36,033 nucleotides of DNA from Xanthobacteraceae bacterium. GTDB taxonomy: Bacteria > Pseudomonadota > Alphaproteobacteria > Rhizobiales > Xanthobacteraceae. The notes under the pieces were generated by a model. That model was not told the DNA's origin. It did not search any database and was given only the letters and a program-made list of their open reading frames with translations. Positions 1 to 8,043 of the stretch are shown piece after piece (positions within the stretch are counted from its first letter, which is position 1; the number at the start of each line of letters is the position of its first letter). Where the stretch lies: contig JASHOR010000054.1 in assembly GCA_030041005.1 (NCBI GenBank), positions 1 to 36,033 of the forward strand. The letters run 5' to 3'. A program made the position numbers and the translations under genes.

Positions 1-1
1 T

Positions 2-1066
2 GATGCGGTCAAAACCGGGCGCGACGACGTGGCGCTGCTGGGCTTTACCTCCGGCACAACCGGCGAGCCCAAGGCGACGATGCATTTTCATCGCGACCTG
101 CTCATCATCGCCGACGGCTACGCCAAGGAGATCTTGAATGTCACGCCCGATGACGTCTTCGTCGGCTCGCCGCCGCTCGCCTTCACCTTCGGTCTCGGCG
201 GCCTGGCGATCTTCCCGCTGCGCTTCGGCGCCACCGCAACGCTGTTGGAGAACGCCTCGCCGGCCAACATGATCGAGATCATCGAGACCTACAAGGCGAC
301 GATCTCGTTCACCGCGCCGACCGCCTATCGCGCCATGCTGGCGGCCATGCATCAGGGCGCCAACCTGTCTTCGCTGCGCGCGGCCGTCTCCGCCGGCGAA
401 ACCCTGCCGGCGCCGGTTTTCAACGACTGGGTGGCGAAGACCGGCAAGCCCATTCTCGACGGCATCGGCTCGACCGAGATGCTGCACATTTTCATTTCCA
501 ACCGCTTCGGCGACGCCGCGCCGGGATCGACCGGCAAACCGGTCGTCGGCTACCAAGCGAGAATCGTCGGCGAGGACATGAAGGAGAAGCCGCGCGGCGA
601 AATCGGCAAGCTCGCGGTGCGCGGCCCGACCGGCTGCCGCTATCTCGCCGACAAGCGGCAATCGAATTATGTCCGCGACGGCTGGAACCTGACCGGAGAT
701 TCATTCTCGCAGGACGAGAAAGGCTACTTCCATTTCGCCGCGCGCAGCGACGACATGATCATCTCCGCCGGCTACAACATCGCCGGGCCGGAAGTGGAAG
801 CGGCGCTGCTCTCGCATCCCGACGTCAAGGAGTGCGCGGTGATCGGCGCGGCGGACGAAGGCCGCGGCCAGATCGTCGAGGCCCACGTGGTGCTCAAAGA
901 CGGCGTCATCCCCGGCGTCGACGAGATCAAGCGCCTGCAGGATCATGTCAAGGCAACCATCGCTCCGTTCAAATATCCGCGCTCGGTGAAATTCGTCGAC
1001 GCGCTGCCGAAGACACAGACCGGGAAGATTCAGCGCTTCCGCCTGCGCGCCGGTGCGCAATCGTGA
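2..1066 (+). CDS. 2-aminobenzoate/benzoate-type CoA ligase, 3' part (5' end outside window)
   Basis: Class I adenylate-forming enzyme that would activate an aromatic carboxylate to its acyl-CoA with ATP in the cytosol. The open frame runs in from the window edge and leaves about 354 residues, so roughly the first third is missing. Visible core motifs in order are the phosphate loop TSGTTGEPKATMH, the A5 motif GSTEM, the TGD motif after DGWNL, the hinge region with RSDDMIISAGYNI, and the C-terminal PKTQTGKIQ with the catalytic lysine. The GYNIAGPEVE hinge and the CRYLADKRQ stretch are typical of the benzoate/2-aminobenzoate-CoA ligase branch. The following gene is a RidA protein, a pairing I recall from aminobenzoyl-CoA and salicylyl-CoA degradation operons. 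The substrate (anthranilate, salicylate or benzoate) is inference; the family call is strong. Confidence 0.9.
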   Translation, partial: DAVKTGRDDVALLGFTSGTTGEPKATMHFHRDLLIIADGYAKEILNVTPDDVFVGSPPLAFTFGLGGLAIFPLRFGATATLLENASPANMIEIIETYKATISFTAPTAYRAMLAAMHQGANLSSLRAAVSAGETLPAPVFNDWVAKTGKPILDGIGSTEMLHIFISNRFGDAAPGSTGKPVVGYQARIVGEDMKEKPRGEIGKLAVRGPTGCRYLADKRQSNYVRDGWNLTGDSFSQDEKGYFHFAARSDDMIISAGYNIAGPEVEAALLSHPDVKECAVIGAADEGRGQIVEAHVVLKDGVIPGVDEIKRLQDHVKATIAPFKYPRSVKFVDALPKTQTGKIQRFRLRAGAQS

Positions 1067-1090
1067 CCGCCAGCATCGCTTTGTCCCGTC

Positions 1091-1192
1091 GCCCTGAGGC
1101 GGCCGCGAAGCGGCCCTCGAAGGGAGACGGCCCGAGCCTCGTGAGCGGCATGCTTCGAGGCTCGCGCTGCGCGCGAGCATTTCAGGATGACG
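1091..1192. repeat. Palindromic intergenic element between the CoA ligase and ridA
   Basis: The gap is made of short inverted repeats: GGCCGC-gaa-GCGGCC near 1100, and GCTCGCGC paired with GCGCGAGC near 1160-1178. It ends in TTCAGGATGACG. The layout resembles dispersed palindromic elements common between genes in Bradyrhizobium relatives. It may fold in the ligase-ridA transcript, but no T-run marks it as a terminator. Confidence 0.5.
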
Positions 1193-1206
1193 ATGGAACG
1201 ATTTAA

Positions 1207-1626
1207 ATGCATGAAAGCCAAATGAGCCGATCGCACCAATTCCTTCATCCGCGCACCTGGAAACGGCCAAACGGCTACGCCAACGGCATCGTCGCCGAGG
1301 GCCGTATCGTGTTTCTCGCCGGCCAGGTCGGCTGGAACGCCGAACTGAAATTCGAAAGCGACGATTTCGTCGCCCAGGTCCGCCAGGCGCTGGCCAACAT
1401 CGTTGAGCTTGTCGCCGAGGCCGGCGGCAAGCCGGAGCACATCACCCGCCTGACCTGGTTCGTGCTCGACAAACACGATTATCTGTCGCGCCTCGGCGAA
1501 CTGGGCGAAGCCTACCGCGGCGTGATGGGCAGGCATTTTCCGGCCATGACGCTGGTGCAGGTCGGCGCGCTGGTCGAGGACCGGGCGAAAGTCGAGATCG
1601 AGGCGATCGCGGTGGTGCCCAAATAG
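1207..1626 (+). CDS. RidA/YjgF/YER057c/UK114-family protein
   Basis: Small 139-residue RidA-family protein, normally a homotrimer that hydrolyses reactive enamine/imine intermediates. The family signature is clear: IVFLAGQVGW near the N-terminus, the VRQALANI helix, and VEIEAIAVVPK at the C-terminus. The position occupied by the key arginine of E. coli RidA (Arg105, in PARS) is Met114 here (PAMT). The protein therefore probably belongs to a Rid subgroup without archetypal 2-aminoacrylate deaminase activity. It follows the aromatic CoA ligase on the same strand after a 140-base repeat-filled gap. It could deal with an amino-substituted ring intermediate such as an aminocyclohexene-CoA, which is inference. 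An internal ATG at 1222 is an alternative start. Confidence 0.88.
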   Translation: MHESQMSRSHQFLHPRTWKRPNGYANGIVAEGRIVFLAGQVGWNAELKFESDDFVAQVRQALANIVELVAEAGGKPEHITRLTWFVLDKHDYLSRLGELGEAYRGVMGRHFPAMTLVQVGALVEDRAKVEIEAIAVVPK

Positions 1627-1694
1627 ATTGCCGGCGCCGCAGTCGCAGCGTTACGGCAGAGCCAGGCTTCTCAGTTGAATTCGGAAGAGAGGCG

Positions 1695-1958
1695 CTACTT
1701 CCAGCCTGCCTCCTTGTCGCAGGCGGCGCGCTCGACCGGATGGCTCTTCTCCCACTGCGTGATCGACCGCGTCTCGTTCTCGCTCATCTTGTTGTTCATG
1801 CAGGTACAGTACTTGAGCACGACCTGCTCGGACGCATCGCCCTTGTTATCACTCACGCACTGATTGATCCATTTGACGTCATCGGTTGTCGCCGCGCCGG
1901 CGCTCGCCCAAGTCAAGGCGCAACCCACGATGATCAGTACTGCCGTTGAGACTTTCAT
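1695..1958 (-). CDS. Small secreted four-cysteine protein, function unknown
   Basis: An 87-residue protein. The start at 1958 is chosen because a GGGGGC ribosome-binding site precedes it and residues 1-22 then form a clean Sec signal peptide (basic MK, a hydrophobic stretch, ending ASAGAA). The mature part of about 65 residues has four cysteines (C34, C51, C53, C80), including a KYCTCMNNKM motif, suggesting two disulfides in the periplasm. A longer reading frame reaches 2072, but its extra N-terminus looks non-coding. I do not recognise a named family. It lies downstream of the HpaB-like gene on the same strand, 145 bases away, and may be independent. Confidence 0.7.
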   Translation of the reverse strand: MKVSTAVLIIVGCALTWASAGAATTDDVKWINQCVSDNKGDASEQVVLKYCTCMNNKMSENETRSITQWEKSHPVERAACDKEAGWK

Positions 1959-2103
1959 GACGCCCCCTTCATTTTGCCGCCCGCCTCTCGAGCGCGGCAT
2001 TGCCGGACTTTGCATGATTGGCCCACGAGCGGCAAGCGGAAGACGATCCCCGATGCGGAGCGGGCGCGGCAATCCACGGCGGCTGCGAACGCCGGGCCGT
2101 TGC

Positions 2104-3585
2104 TCATTGCGCGGCGAACTTGCCGAGCGCGCCGCCCTGGTCGTAGCCGGCCATCAGCTCGTCGACGATCCTGTCGAATGCCGGCCAATCGGTCTCGCGA
2201 AAGGTATGGTTGCGCACGATGAACGAAGCCCCGGCGTAGAACTTCTCGTACTGCAGGTGGCGCCCGGCGAATTCCGAGCCGACCATGTCCCAGGCAAGCT
2301 TGAACAGCTTCATGCGCGCCACCGCATCGTTCTGCGGCGTCTGCCAGAAGGTGCGGAAGTCGGCCGCCAGCTCGGGGTTGTTCATGACTGAGCTGTTGGC
2401 CGGCATCTGAAACACGCCGCCGCCCATGAGCTCGCGCAGCTCGTCGACGAATTTCGAATAGTTCTGCGTGCACCATTCGAGCGCGCCGTACATCATGCGG
2501 CGGTTGAAGCAGACGTAGCCGTCGCCCGGCCAAGACTCTTCGCAGGCGTTGATCTGGCCGTTGACCATGCCGGCGATCTGCGCCTCATAGGACGAGACGC
2601 GGCCGAGCGCCTCGCGCACCGCCGGCACCTGATCGGCGCCGGTGGCATGCGCGATCTTGCTGCACAGCCCGACCAGGAGCCGCATCTTCGACCAGTAGCG
2701 CACGTTCGACTGATGATTGCCGAAGCAATGACTCGGCGTCTTCACGTAGATGTCGCGCGATAAGAGCGCGTCGCCATGCACGAACACGCGCTCCCACGGC
2801 ACCTTGATGTCGCGGCAGAGCAGCATGCAGTCGCTTTCGTCGTAGCGGTAGGCCAGCGGCGCATCGAACTCCGAGACGCAGCCCGGCTCGAACGGTTGCC
2901 GCGACCACAATTGCAGGCCGGGCGCGTTGCACGGGATCGCGCAGGTGATGGCCTCGTTCTTCTGATCGGGAGCGAGCGGGATGACGTTGCCGATCCAGAT
3001 CTCGTTGGCGAAGGCGGCGCCGGTCGCCAGCATCTTCATGCCGGAAATGACCACCCCGGAATCGTCCTCGCGCACCACCCGCAAGGTCGGCACCGGAATG
3101 TTCTGCCGCTGATAGAATTCCGGGTTGCGCGCGGCCTGCGGCGGCACCACCGCATAGACGACGTAAAGATCGTTGTCGCGCGCCGTGCGGTAATAGGCGA
3201 GCAGGTTGCCGGCGTGTCCGCACGGCGGCTTCAGCTCGTCGGGCTTCATCGCCATGCCGGTAATGAAGGACGCGACGTGGTCGGGCGAGCGGCCGAACAG
3301 CCCGTGGGTGAAATCGGCGATGCGGCGGTGGCCGACCATGCGCCGCTGCAGATCGTCGCGCGAGCGGGCGCGCAGGAAGTAGATCGAATGACGGCCGCCG
3401 TCCTCCTCGTAGCTCAGGGCGTCACGGTTTGCCGGATCGGCCTTGAGGTCGTAGAGCGCCGCCACGGTCGCCGCCGCGTTGCGGAAGGCCGGATGGGTCG
3501 TGACGTCGTCGACGCGCTCGCCGCCGATATAGATGGCGCGGCCGTCGCGCAATGATTGCAAATGCTCTTTTCCGGTACGCAGCAT
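2104..3585 (-). CDS. 4-hydroxyphenylacetate 3-hydroxylase (HpaB)-family flavin monooxygenase
   Basis: A 493-residue oxygenase component of a two-component FADH2-dependent monooxygenase, expected to hydroxylate a phenolic ring in the cytosol. The length is slightly below typical HpaB. The N-terminus (GKEHLQSLRDGRAIYIGGERV) opens like the family, the mid region has the acyl-CoA-dehydrogenase-like fold stretch with YVVYAVVPPQ and GVVISGMKMLATGAAF, and the C-terminal helical domain ends with HTFRETDWPAFDR. No HpaC-type flavin reductase is in the window, so the partner must be encoded elsewhere. It is divergently arranged with the decarboxylase-like gene at 3789 across an unusual inverted repeat. 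The exact substrate cannot be told; relatives act on 4-hydroxyphenylacetate, chlorophenols and pyrrole-2-carboxylate. Confidence 0.9.
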   Translation of the reverse strand: MLRTGKEHLQSLRDGRAIYIGGERVDDVTTHPAFRNAAATVAALYDLKADPANRDALSYEEDGGRHSIYFLRARSRDDLQRRMVGHRRIADFTHGLFGRSPDHVASFITGMAMKPDELKPPCGHAGNLLAYYRTARDNDLYVVYAVVPPQAARNPEFYQRQNIPVPTLRVVREDDSGVVISGMKMLATGAAFANEIWIGNVIPLAPDQKNEAITCAIPCNAPGLQLWSRQPFEPGCVSEFDAPLAYRYDESDCMLLCRDIKVPWERVFVHGDALLSRDIYVKTPSHCFGNHQSNVRYWSKMRLLVGLCSKIAHATGADQVPAVREALGRVSSYEAQIAGMVNGQINACEESWPGDGYVCFNRRMMYGALEWCTQNYSKFVDELRELMGGGVFQMPANSSVMNNPELAADFRTFWQTPQNDAVARMKLFKLAWDMVGSEFAGRHLQYEKFYAGASFIVRNHTFRETDWPAFDRIVDELMAGYDQGGALGKFAAQ

Positions 3586-3655
3586 GAGGCTAAGACGGTT
3601 GTCGAAGGTTTGAACCGATCAGAAGGAGCCGTCGATCACAACGGCTATCGTCTTT

Positions 3656-3729
3656 CCGAACAAATCACGGTGTCAAGGGCGAAACCGCTTGGCGGCGCGA
3701 ACGCGCCCTTGACACCATGATTTGTTCGG
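3656..3729. promoter_or_regulatory. 26-bp inverted repeat with outward -35-like boxes in a divergent promoter region
   Basis: The arms at 3656-3681 and 3704-3729 match at 25 of 26 positions and are separated by 22 bases. Each arm contains TTGACA pointing outward: on the minus strand at 3671-3676 toward the HpaB-like gene, and on the plus strand at 3709-3714 toward the decarboxylase-like gene. The -10 regions are not convincing. A shared operator or a mirrored promoter pair is inferred. Confidence 0.55.
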
Positions 3730-3788
3730 CACTCTGTGCTGCCGTTGCGATCGACGGCGTGCTACGACCCAATTTGAAGGGCAAGGCG

Positions 3789-4535
3789 ATGACGGATTCG
3801 CTGGGCTTTCGCAAAAAATTCGGCGTCGTGGCGCCCTCGACCAACACGTCGGTGCAGCCGGAATACGATTCGATGCGGCCGCCCGGCGTCACCAATCATT
3901 TCGGCCGCATCCACATTCCCAACAATCCGATCAGGAACGACGCGGATTTCGATCAGCTCATGGTCAACATCCGTTCGGCCATGTTCGAGGCGATCGACCG
4001 GGTGATGACCTGCGAGCCGGACTACCTCATTCTCGGCATGTCCTCGGAGACGTTCTGGGACGGGCTTGAAGGCAGTCAGCGGCTGCGCGAAAAGGTCGAG
4101 GCCCATGCCGGCATCAAGGTGGCGATGGGTTCGGATGCGAGCCAGGCGGCGCTCAAGCGGCTCGGCGGCATCAAGCGCATCGGCGTGATCACCCCCTACA
4201 TGCCGCTCGGCGACGGGCAGGTACGGCGCTTCTTCACGGATTGCGGCTTCGACATCGTGCGGCTCAAGGGACTGTGCTGCAAAAGTCCGGTGGCGATCGC
4301 GCACGTTTCAGAGCGCGCGCTGCGCGATGCCATCCTGGAGGTGAACGGGCCGGACGTTGACGCGGTGATTCAGGTCGGCACCAACCTGATCATGGCCCGC
4401 CTCGCCGCCATGGCCGAGTTCTGGCTCGACAAGCCGGTGCTGGCGATCAACACCGCGACCTATTGGTATGCGCTTCGCGCAAACGGCATCCACGACAAGA
4501 TCGACGGTTTCGGCTCCCTGCTGTCGCGCTATTAG
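3789..4535 (+). CDS. Arylmalonate decarboxylase / maleate isomerase-like protein (Asp/Glu racemase superfamily)
   Basis: A 248-residue cytosolic protein. The start at 3789 (MTDSLGF) is preferred over an in-frame ATG at 3717 because GAAGGGCAAGGCG precedes it and the family's FGVVAPSTNT motif then sits close to the N-terminus. The pseudo-symmetric fold is suggested by LILGMSSETF (residues 81-89) and the later AVIQVGTNLIM (192-202), IGVITPYMP in the middle, and the C-terminal INTATYWYALRANG. Superfamily enzymes use a cysteine at one or both of these two loops. By hand alignment this protein has Met84-Ser85-Ser86 and Val196-Gly197 instead, while its paired C163-C164 lies outside the expected sites. 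Isomerase or racemase chemistry is therefore doubtful; decarboxylase, hydrolase or lyase activity on a substituted dicarboxylate is possible. Confidence 0.8.
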   Translation: MTDSLGFRKKFGVVAPSTNTSVQPEYDSMRPPGVTNHFGRIHIPNNPIRNDADFDQLMVNIRSAMFEAIDRVMTCEPDYLILGMSSETFWDGLEGSQRLREKVEAHAGIKVAMGSDASQAALKRLGGIKRIGVITPYMPLGDGQVRRFFTDCGFDIVRLKGLCCKSPVAIAHVSERALRDAILEVNGPDVDAVIQVGTNLIMARLAAMAEFWLDKPVLAINTATYWYALRANGIHDKIDGFGSLLSRY

Positions 4536-4556
4536 GACATGACGGGATCACACAGC

Positions 4557-4689
4557 GTCATTGCGAGCCAACGGACCCGCGCGAAGTCGCGCGGTCCGAT
4601 GACAGGCTCCGCGAAGCCATCTAGGGCGGCTTGCAAAAGGGGCACGGCGCTGGATTGCTTCGTCGCCCCGCCGGGGGCCCCGCAATGAC
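4557..4689. repeat. Dispersed palindromic element with 9-bp inverted ends
   Basis: The element begins GTCATTGCG (4557-4565) and ends CGCAATGAC (4681-4689), a perfect inverted pair. Inside, CGCGAAG/GTCGCGCG and the TGGATTGCTTCG region resemble the intergenic element abundant in Bradyrhizobium and Rhodopseudomonas relatives. It fills most of the gap between the decarboxylase-like gene and the thiolase block. Confidence 0.6.
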
Positions 4690-4725
4690 CCGTCAGGGAG
4701 CAGCTCTGGGCCTGGCAGACAGCTC

Positions 4726-5898
4726 ATGAGCAGCACGCGCGCCACATACGACGACATCGTGGTCGCCTGCCCGACGACCGTGCCGTACGTACGCTATTCT
4801 ATTCACGGCGCGCATTGGTTTCTCGCCGGCGCGCTTGCCGAACTCTTGCACAGCGCCGGCCTGAGCAAGGACAGGCTCGATGGGCTGTGCGTGTCGAGCT
4901 TCACGCTGGCGCCCGATACCGCGGTCGGTCTGACCCAGCATCTCGGGCTGACCTTGCGCTGGCTCGATCATATTCCGATGGGCGGCGCCTGCGGCATCGT
5001 CGCGCTGCGTCGCGCTGCGCGGGCGGTTCAATCCGGCGATGCCGACGCGGTCGCCTGCGTCGCCGGCGATACCAATCACACGCACTCGTTCCGGCTGAAC
5101 CTTGCCACCTTCAGCCAGTTTGCCCGCGACGCGGTCTATCCCTACGGCTCGGGCGGCGCCAATGCGAGCTTCGCTTTCCTGACCGCCTATTACATGCGTA
5201 CCTACGGCGTGACGCGCGAGGATTTCGGCAAGATCTGCGTCGCCCAGCGCGCCAATGCGTTGCAGTTTCCGCACGCGCTGATGAAAAAGCCGTTGACGCT
5301 CGACGCGTATCTGAATGCCCGCGTCATTGCCGATCCGCTGCGGCTTTTCGACTGCGTCATGCCGTGCGCCGGGGCGGACGCGTTTCTTGTGTTGCGCCGC
5401 GGCGCGGCCGAAACGTTGGGGCTGCCCTATGCACGTATTCTGGCAACGATCGAGCGGCACAATGCCTTTCCCGACGACCCCATTCAATATCGCGGCGGCT
5501 GGGCGCTCGACCGCGACGAACTGTACGCGCAGGCCGGCGTCGGCCCCGGCGACATCGACGTGCTTGCGACCTACGACGACTATCCGGTCATCTCGCTGAT
5601 GCAGATCGAGGACCTCGGCTTTTGCCAAAAGGGCGACGGGGCGGACTTCATCCGGCGCGCGAGTCTGACCGCCGACGGCTCGTTTCCGCTCAACACTTCG
5701 GGCGGGCAATTGTCGGCCGGTCAGGCTGGCGCGGCCGGCGGCTTTCTCGGCCTGGTCGAAATCGTGCGGCAGGTGACCGGGCGATCGCTCGGGGCGAAAG
5801 TGCCCGGCGCGCGTCTTGGTCTTGCAAGCGGCTTCGGTATGATCAATTACGATCGCGGGCTGTGCAGCGGCGCCGCCATTCTTGCCGCGGGGAGCTGA
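4726..5898 (+). CDS. SCP-x-like thiolase / lipid-transfer-type acyltransferase homologue
   Basis: A 390-residue thiolase-fold protein that would act on acyl-CoA in the cytosol. The nucleophilic cysteine is Cys89 in PMGGACGIVAL. The second half carries ATYDDYPVIS and NTSGGQLSAGQAGAAGG (residues 323-339). In canonical thiolases this last motif reads GHP, so the catalytic His appears to be Gln333, and the C-terminal Cys-Gly motif is replaced by LASGFGM. It may thus be a condensation/cleavage enzyme with altered chemistry, or a partner for the next gene. The next gene begins three bases after this stop and contains a DUF35 domain. Thiolase plus DUF35 is a well-known pairing, for example in steroid side-chain retro-aldol systems. 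Its own start lies just after a palindromic repeat. Confidence 0.85.
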   Translation: MSSTRATYDDIVVACPTTVPYVRYSIHGAHWFLAGALAELLHSAGLSKDRLDGLCVSSFTLAPDTAVGLTQHLGLTLRWLDHIPMGGACGIVALRRAARAVQSGDADAVACVAGDTNHTHSFRLNLATFSQFARDAVYPYGSGGANASFAFLTAYYMRTYGVTREDFGKICVAQRANALQFPHALMKKPLTLDAYLNARVIADPLRLFDCVMPCAGADAFLVLRRGAAETLGLPYARILATIERHNAFPDDPIQYRGGWALDRDELYAQAGVGPGDIDVLATYDDYPVISLMQIEDLGFCQKGDGADFIRRASLTADGSFPLNTSGGQLSAGQAGAAGGFLGLVEIVRQVTGRSLGAKVPGARLGLASGFGMINYDRGLCSGAAILAAGS

Positions 5899-5901
5899 GC
5901 C

Positions 5902-7158
5902 ATGACGCGGCCTTTGGTGCGACCGGCGCGTAAGAACCCGATCCTGCGCACGCGGCTGCCGACGCTGCCGCCCGGCCTGCGCAGCCGCGTCGCGCTCGGC
6001 CTGACTGCGGCGGCGGCGCGCGGCCGCTTCGAGCTGCAGGTCTGCCGCGACTGCGCGACGGTGCAGTACCCGCCGCGCGAAGCCTGCTGCGCCTGCCTGT
6101 CGCGCCGGCTCGACTGGCGCATCGTCGATGACGGCGGCGAACTCGTGTCCGAAACCACGCTGCGGCACAGTCACGAACTGTTCTTCCGCGAGCGCATGCC
6201 CTGGCGGCTCGGCCTCGTCAAGCTCGATTGCGGACCGTTGGCCGTCGCCCATCTGCACGGCGACTGTGCGCCGCCGCCGTCGCGCGTGCGCGTCCGTCTT
6301 CATCTCGATCGCGCCGGACAAGCCGCCCTCGTGGCGCTTCCGGACAAGGATACTTTGCACATGGCCGACGATCGCCAGCTCCGCGAAATGACCTGCGATC
6401 CGAAATTTCGCAAAGTCCTCGTCACCGACGCGAAGACGCCGCTCGGCCAGGCACTGGTCGAAGCCGTCGTCGCTGCGGGCGCCGATCTGGTCTGGGCCGG
6501 ACACGCCGAGCCGTGGAAGAAGCCGCCGGGCTTCGAGCGACTGGCGTCGCTCGCGGAGGTCTCGCTGGTCCCGCTCGATCTGACCAATTCGCGCGCCGTG
6601 ACGGTTCTTGCCGGGGAGATCGGCGGGCGGGTGGACATCCTCATCAATACCGCCGACTACCATCGCAATTTCGGCATCGCCGCACGCGATGGGGTGGAGA
6701 CCGCGCGAGCCGAAATGGACATCAACTATTTCGGGCTCTTGCGGCTCGCTCAGGAATTCGCTCCGGCGATGCGCGCCCGTGGCGCGGACGGCCAGTCGAG
6801 CGCCGTCGCCTGGGTCAATGTGCTTTCGATTTTCGCGCTGTCGAATTTTCCGCCGCACGGCACCTACTCCGCCTCGAAGGCGGCGGCGCTGTCGCTGGCG
6901 CAATGCCTGCGCGCCGAACTCGCTCCTTCGGGCGTGCGCGTCATCAACGTTTTTCCCGGCCCGATCGACGACGACTGGAACCAGACCTTGCCGCCGCCGA
7001 AAATCGCGCCTGCGCGGCTCGCCGCCGACATTATCGCCGCGCTGCGCAGCGGCGCCGAGGATGTTTATCCCGGAGACATTGCGCAGGACTGGCTCGAGCG
7101 CTGGCGCGACAATCCGAAGGCGCTCGAGCGCGAACTCGCGGCGCTGCCGCATCAATAG
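5902..7158 (+). CDS. DUF35 (Zn-ribbon/OB-fold) - short-chain dehydrogenase fusion protein
   Basis: A 418-residue two-domain protein. Residues about 30-155 are a DUF35 unit: a rubredoxin-like zinc ribbon (C48-x2-C51, C62-x2-C65) followed by an OB-fold with LGLVKLDCGPLAVAHL. Residues about 170-395 are a short-chain dehydrogenase/reductase: nucleotide-binding VLVTDAKTPLGQA (degenerate relative to TGxxxGxG), LINTAD in place of NNAG, Ser309, and YSASK with Tyr322 and Lys326. The thiolase-like gene ends three bases upstream, and GGGGAGC precedes this ATG, so translation is probably coupled. The DUF35 half likely binds the thiolase and its acyl-CoA, while the SDR half would reduce or oxidise the same acyl chain, allowing channelling. 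Domain calls are firm; the combined reaction is inference. Confidence 0.85.
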   Translation: MTRPLVRPARKNPILRTRLPTLPPGLRSRVALGLTAAAARGRFELQVCRDCATVQYPPREACCACLSRRLDWRIVDDGGELVSETTLRHSHELFFRERMPWRLGLVKLDCGPLAVAHLHGDCAPPPSRVRVRLHLDRAGQAALVALPDKDTLHMADDRQLREMTCDPKFRKVLVTDAKTPLGQALVEAVVAAGADLVWAGHAEPWKKPPGFERLASLAEVSLVPLDLTNSRAVTVLAGEIGGRVDILINTADYHRNFGIAARDGVETARAEMDINYFGLLRLAQEFAPAMRARGADGQSSAVAWVNVLSIFALSNFPPHGTYSASKAAALSLAQCLRAELAPSGVRVINVFPGPIDDDWNQTLPPPKIAPARLAADIIAALRSGAEDVYPGDIAQDWLERWRDNPKALERELAALPHQ

Positions 7159-7176
7159 ACGCCGGGAACACCCGCG

Positions 7177-8043
7177 ATGGCGATGAACGAACCCGTGCTG
7201 TCCCGTTTGGTTGCCGGCCTTGCGGCCGGCCTCATCCGCATCGTCGATCTGACGCAGACGCTGTCACCCGACTTCCCGCAAATCGTGCTGCCGCCGGAAA
7301 TGGGTCAGGCCTGGCCGTTCCGCATCGAGGAGGCCTCGCGCTACGACGCCCGCGGCCCGGGCTGGTACTGGAACAACTTTTCCTGCAGCGAGCATACCGG
7401 CACGCATTTCGACGCACCGATTCATTGGATCTCCGGGCGCCATCTCCCCGACAACTCGACCGACACGATTCCGGTGCGCAAGTTCGTCGCTCCGGCGTGC
7501 GTGATCGATTGTTCGCGCGATGCGGCTGCCGACGCCGATTTTCTGCTCACAGTCGGCCACGTGAAGACGTGGGAGCGCCGTCACGGGCGCGTCCCGCCGG
7601 GGTCGTGGGTGCTGATGCGCACCGATTGGTCGAAGCGCACCGATCCGGTCGCTTATCAGAACATCGACGAGACCGGCCAGCACACGCCGGGTCCCGACAG
7701 CGAGGCCGTGCGGTTTCTGGTCGAAGAACGCCAGGTCCTGGGCTTCGGCTCGGAAGCGATCGGCACCGACGCCGGACAGGGCTTTCATCTCAAGCCGCCC
7801 TACCCTTGTCACTACTATATGCACGGCTCGGGCCGCTTCGGCCTGCAATGCCTGACCAACCTCGATCTTTTGCCGCCGGTCGGCGCCATCATCATCGCGG
7901 CGCCGTTGAAGATCAAAGAAGGCAGCGGCAGCCCCTTGCGGGTGCTGGCGCTCGTGGCGGAGCCGGCGACAAAGGCCGGCGCACGCGCTGCAAGCAAGCC
8001 GAAAAGCCGTAAGCGCCGCGCGCCAAGAACGAAGCGCCGATGA
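7177..8043 (+). CDS. Cyclase-family metal-dependent hydrolase (kynurenine formamidase-like)
   Basis: A 288-residue member of the cyclase/KynB superfamily, which binds metal through a HxGTHxDxPxH motif. Here the motif is HTGTHFDAPIHW, preceded by RIVDLTQTLSPDFP. Relatives hydrolyse amides, lactones or cyclic intermediates; examples are N-formylkynurenine formamidase, isatin hydrolase and polyketide cyclases. The protein ends with an unusually basic tail (KSRKRR, RTKRR). The gene follows the DUF35-SDR fusion by 18 bases and overlaps the next ligase by four bases (ATGA), so it is part of the same transcript. A ring-opening or ring-closing hydrolysis step in the pathway is plausible. An alternative start lies two codons downstream. 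Confidence 0.85.
   Translation: MAMNEPVLSRLVAGLAAGLIRIVDLTQTLSPDFPQIVLPPEMGQAWPFRIEEASRYDARGPGWYWNNFSCSEHTGTHFDAPIHWISGRHLPDNSTDTIPVRKFVAPACVIDCSRDAAADADFLLTVGHVKTWERRHGRVPPGSWVLMRTDWSKRTDPVAYQNIDETGQHTPGPDSEAVRFLVEERQVLGFGSEAIGTDAGQGFHLKPPYPCHYYMHGSGRFGLQCLTNLDLLPPVGAIIIAAPLKIKEGSGSPLRVLALVAEPATKAGARAASKPKSRKRRAPRTKRR

Noticed and set aside
3656-3729. Terminal inverted repeats of an insertion sequence
   Set aside because: The arms are only 22 bases apart, with no transposase and no target-site duplication visible.
4693-7155. 820-codon open frame on the minus strand
   Set aside because: It is antisense to the thiolase-like and DUF35-SDR genes, has low-complexity Arg/Gly/Ala composition and no family motifs. 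High GC makes such long antisense frames common.
6228-8012. 594-codon plus-strand frame overlapping the fusion and cyclase genes
   Set aside because: Arg-rich translation with no motif; it is a shifted frame of two real genes.
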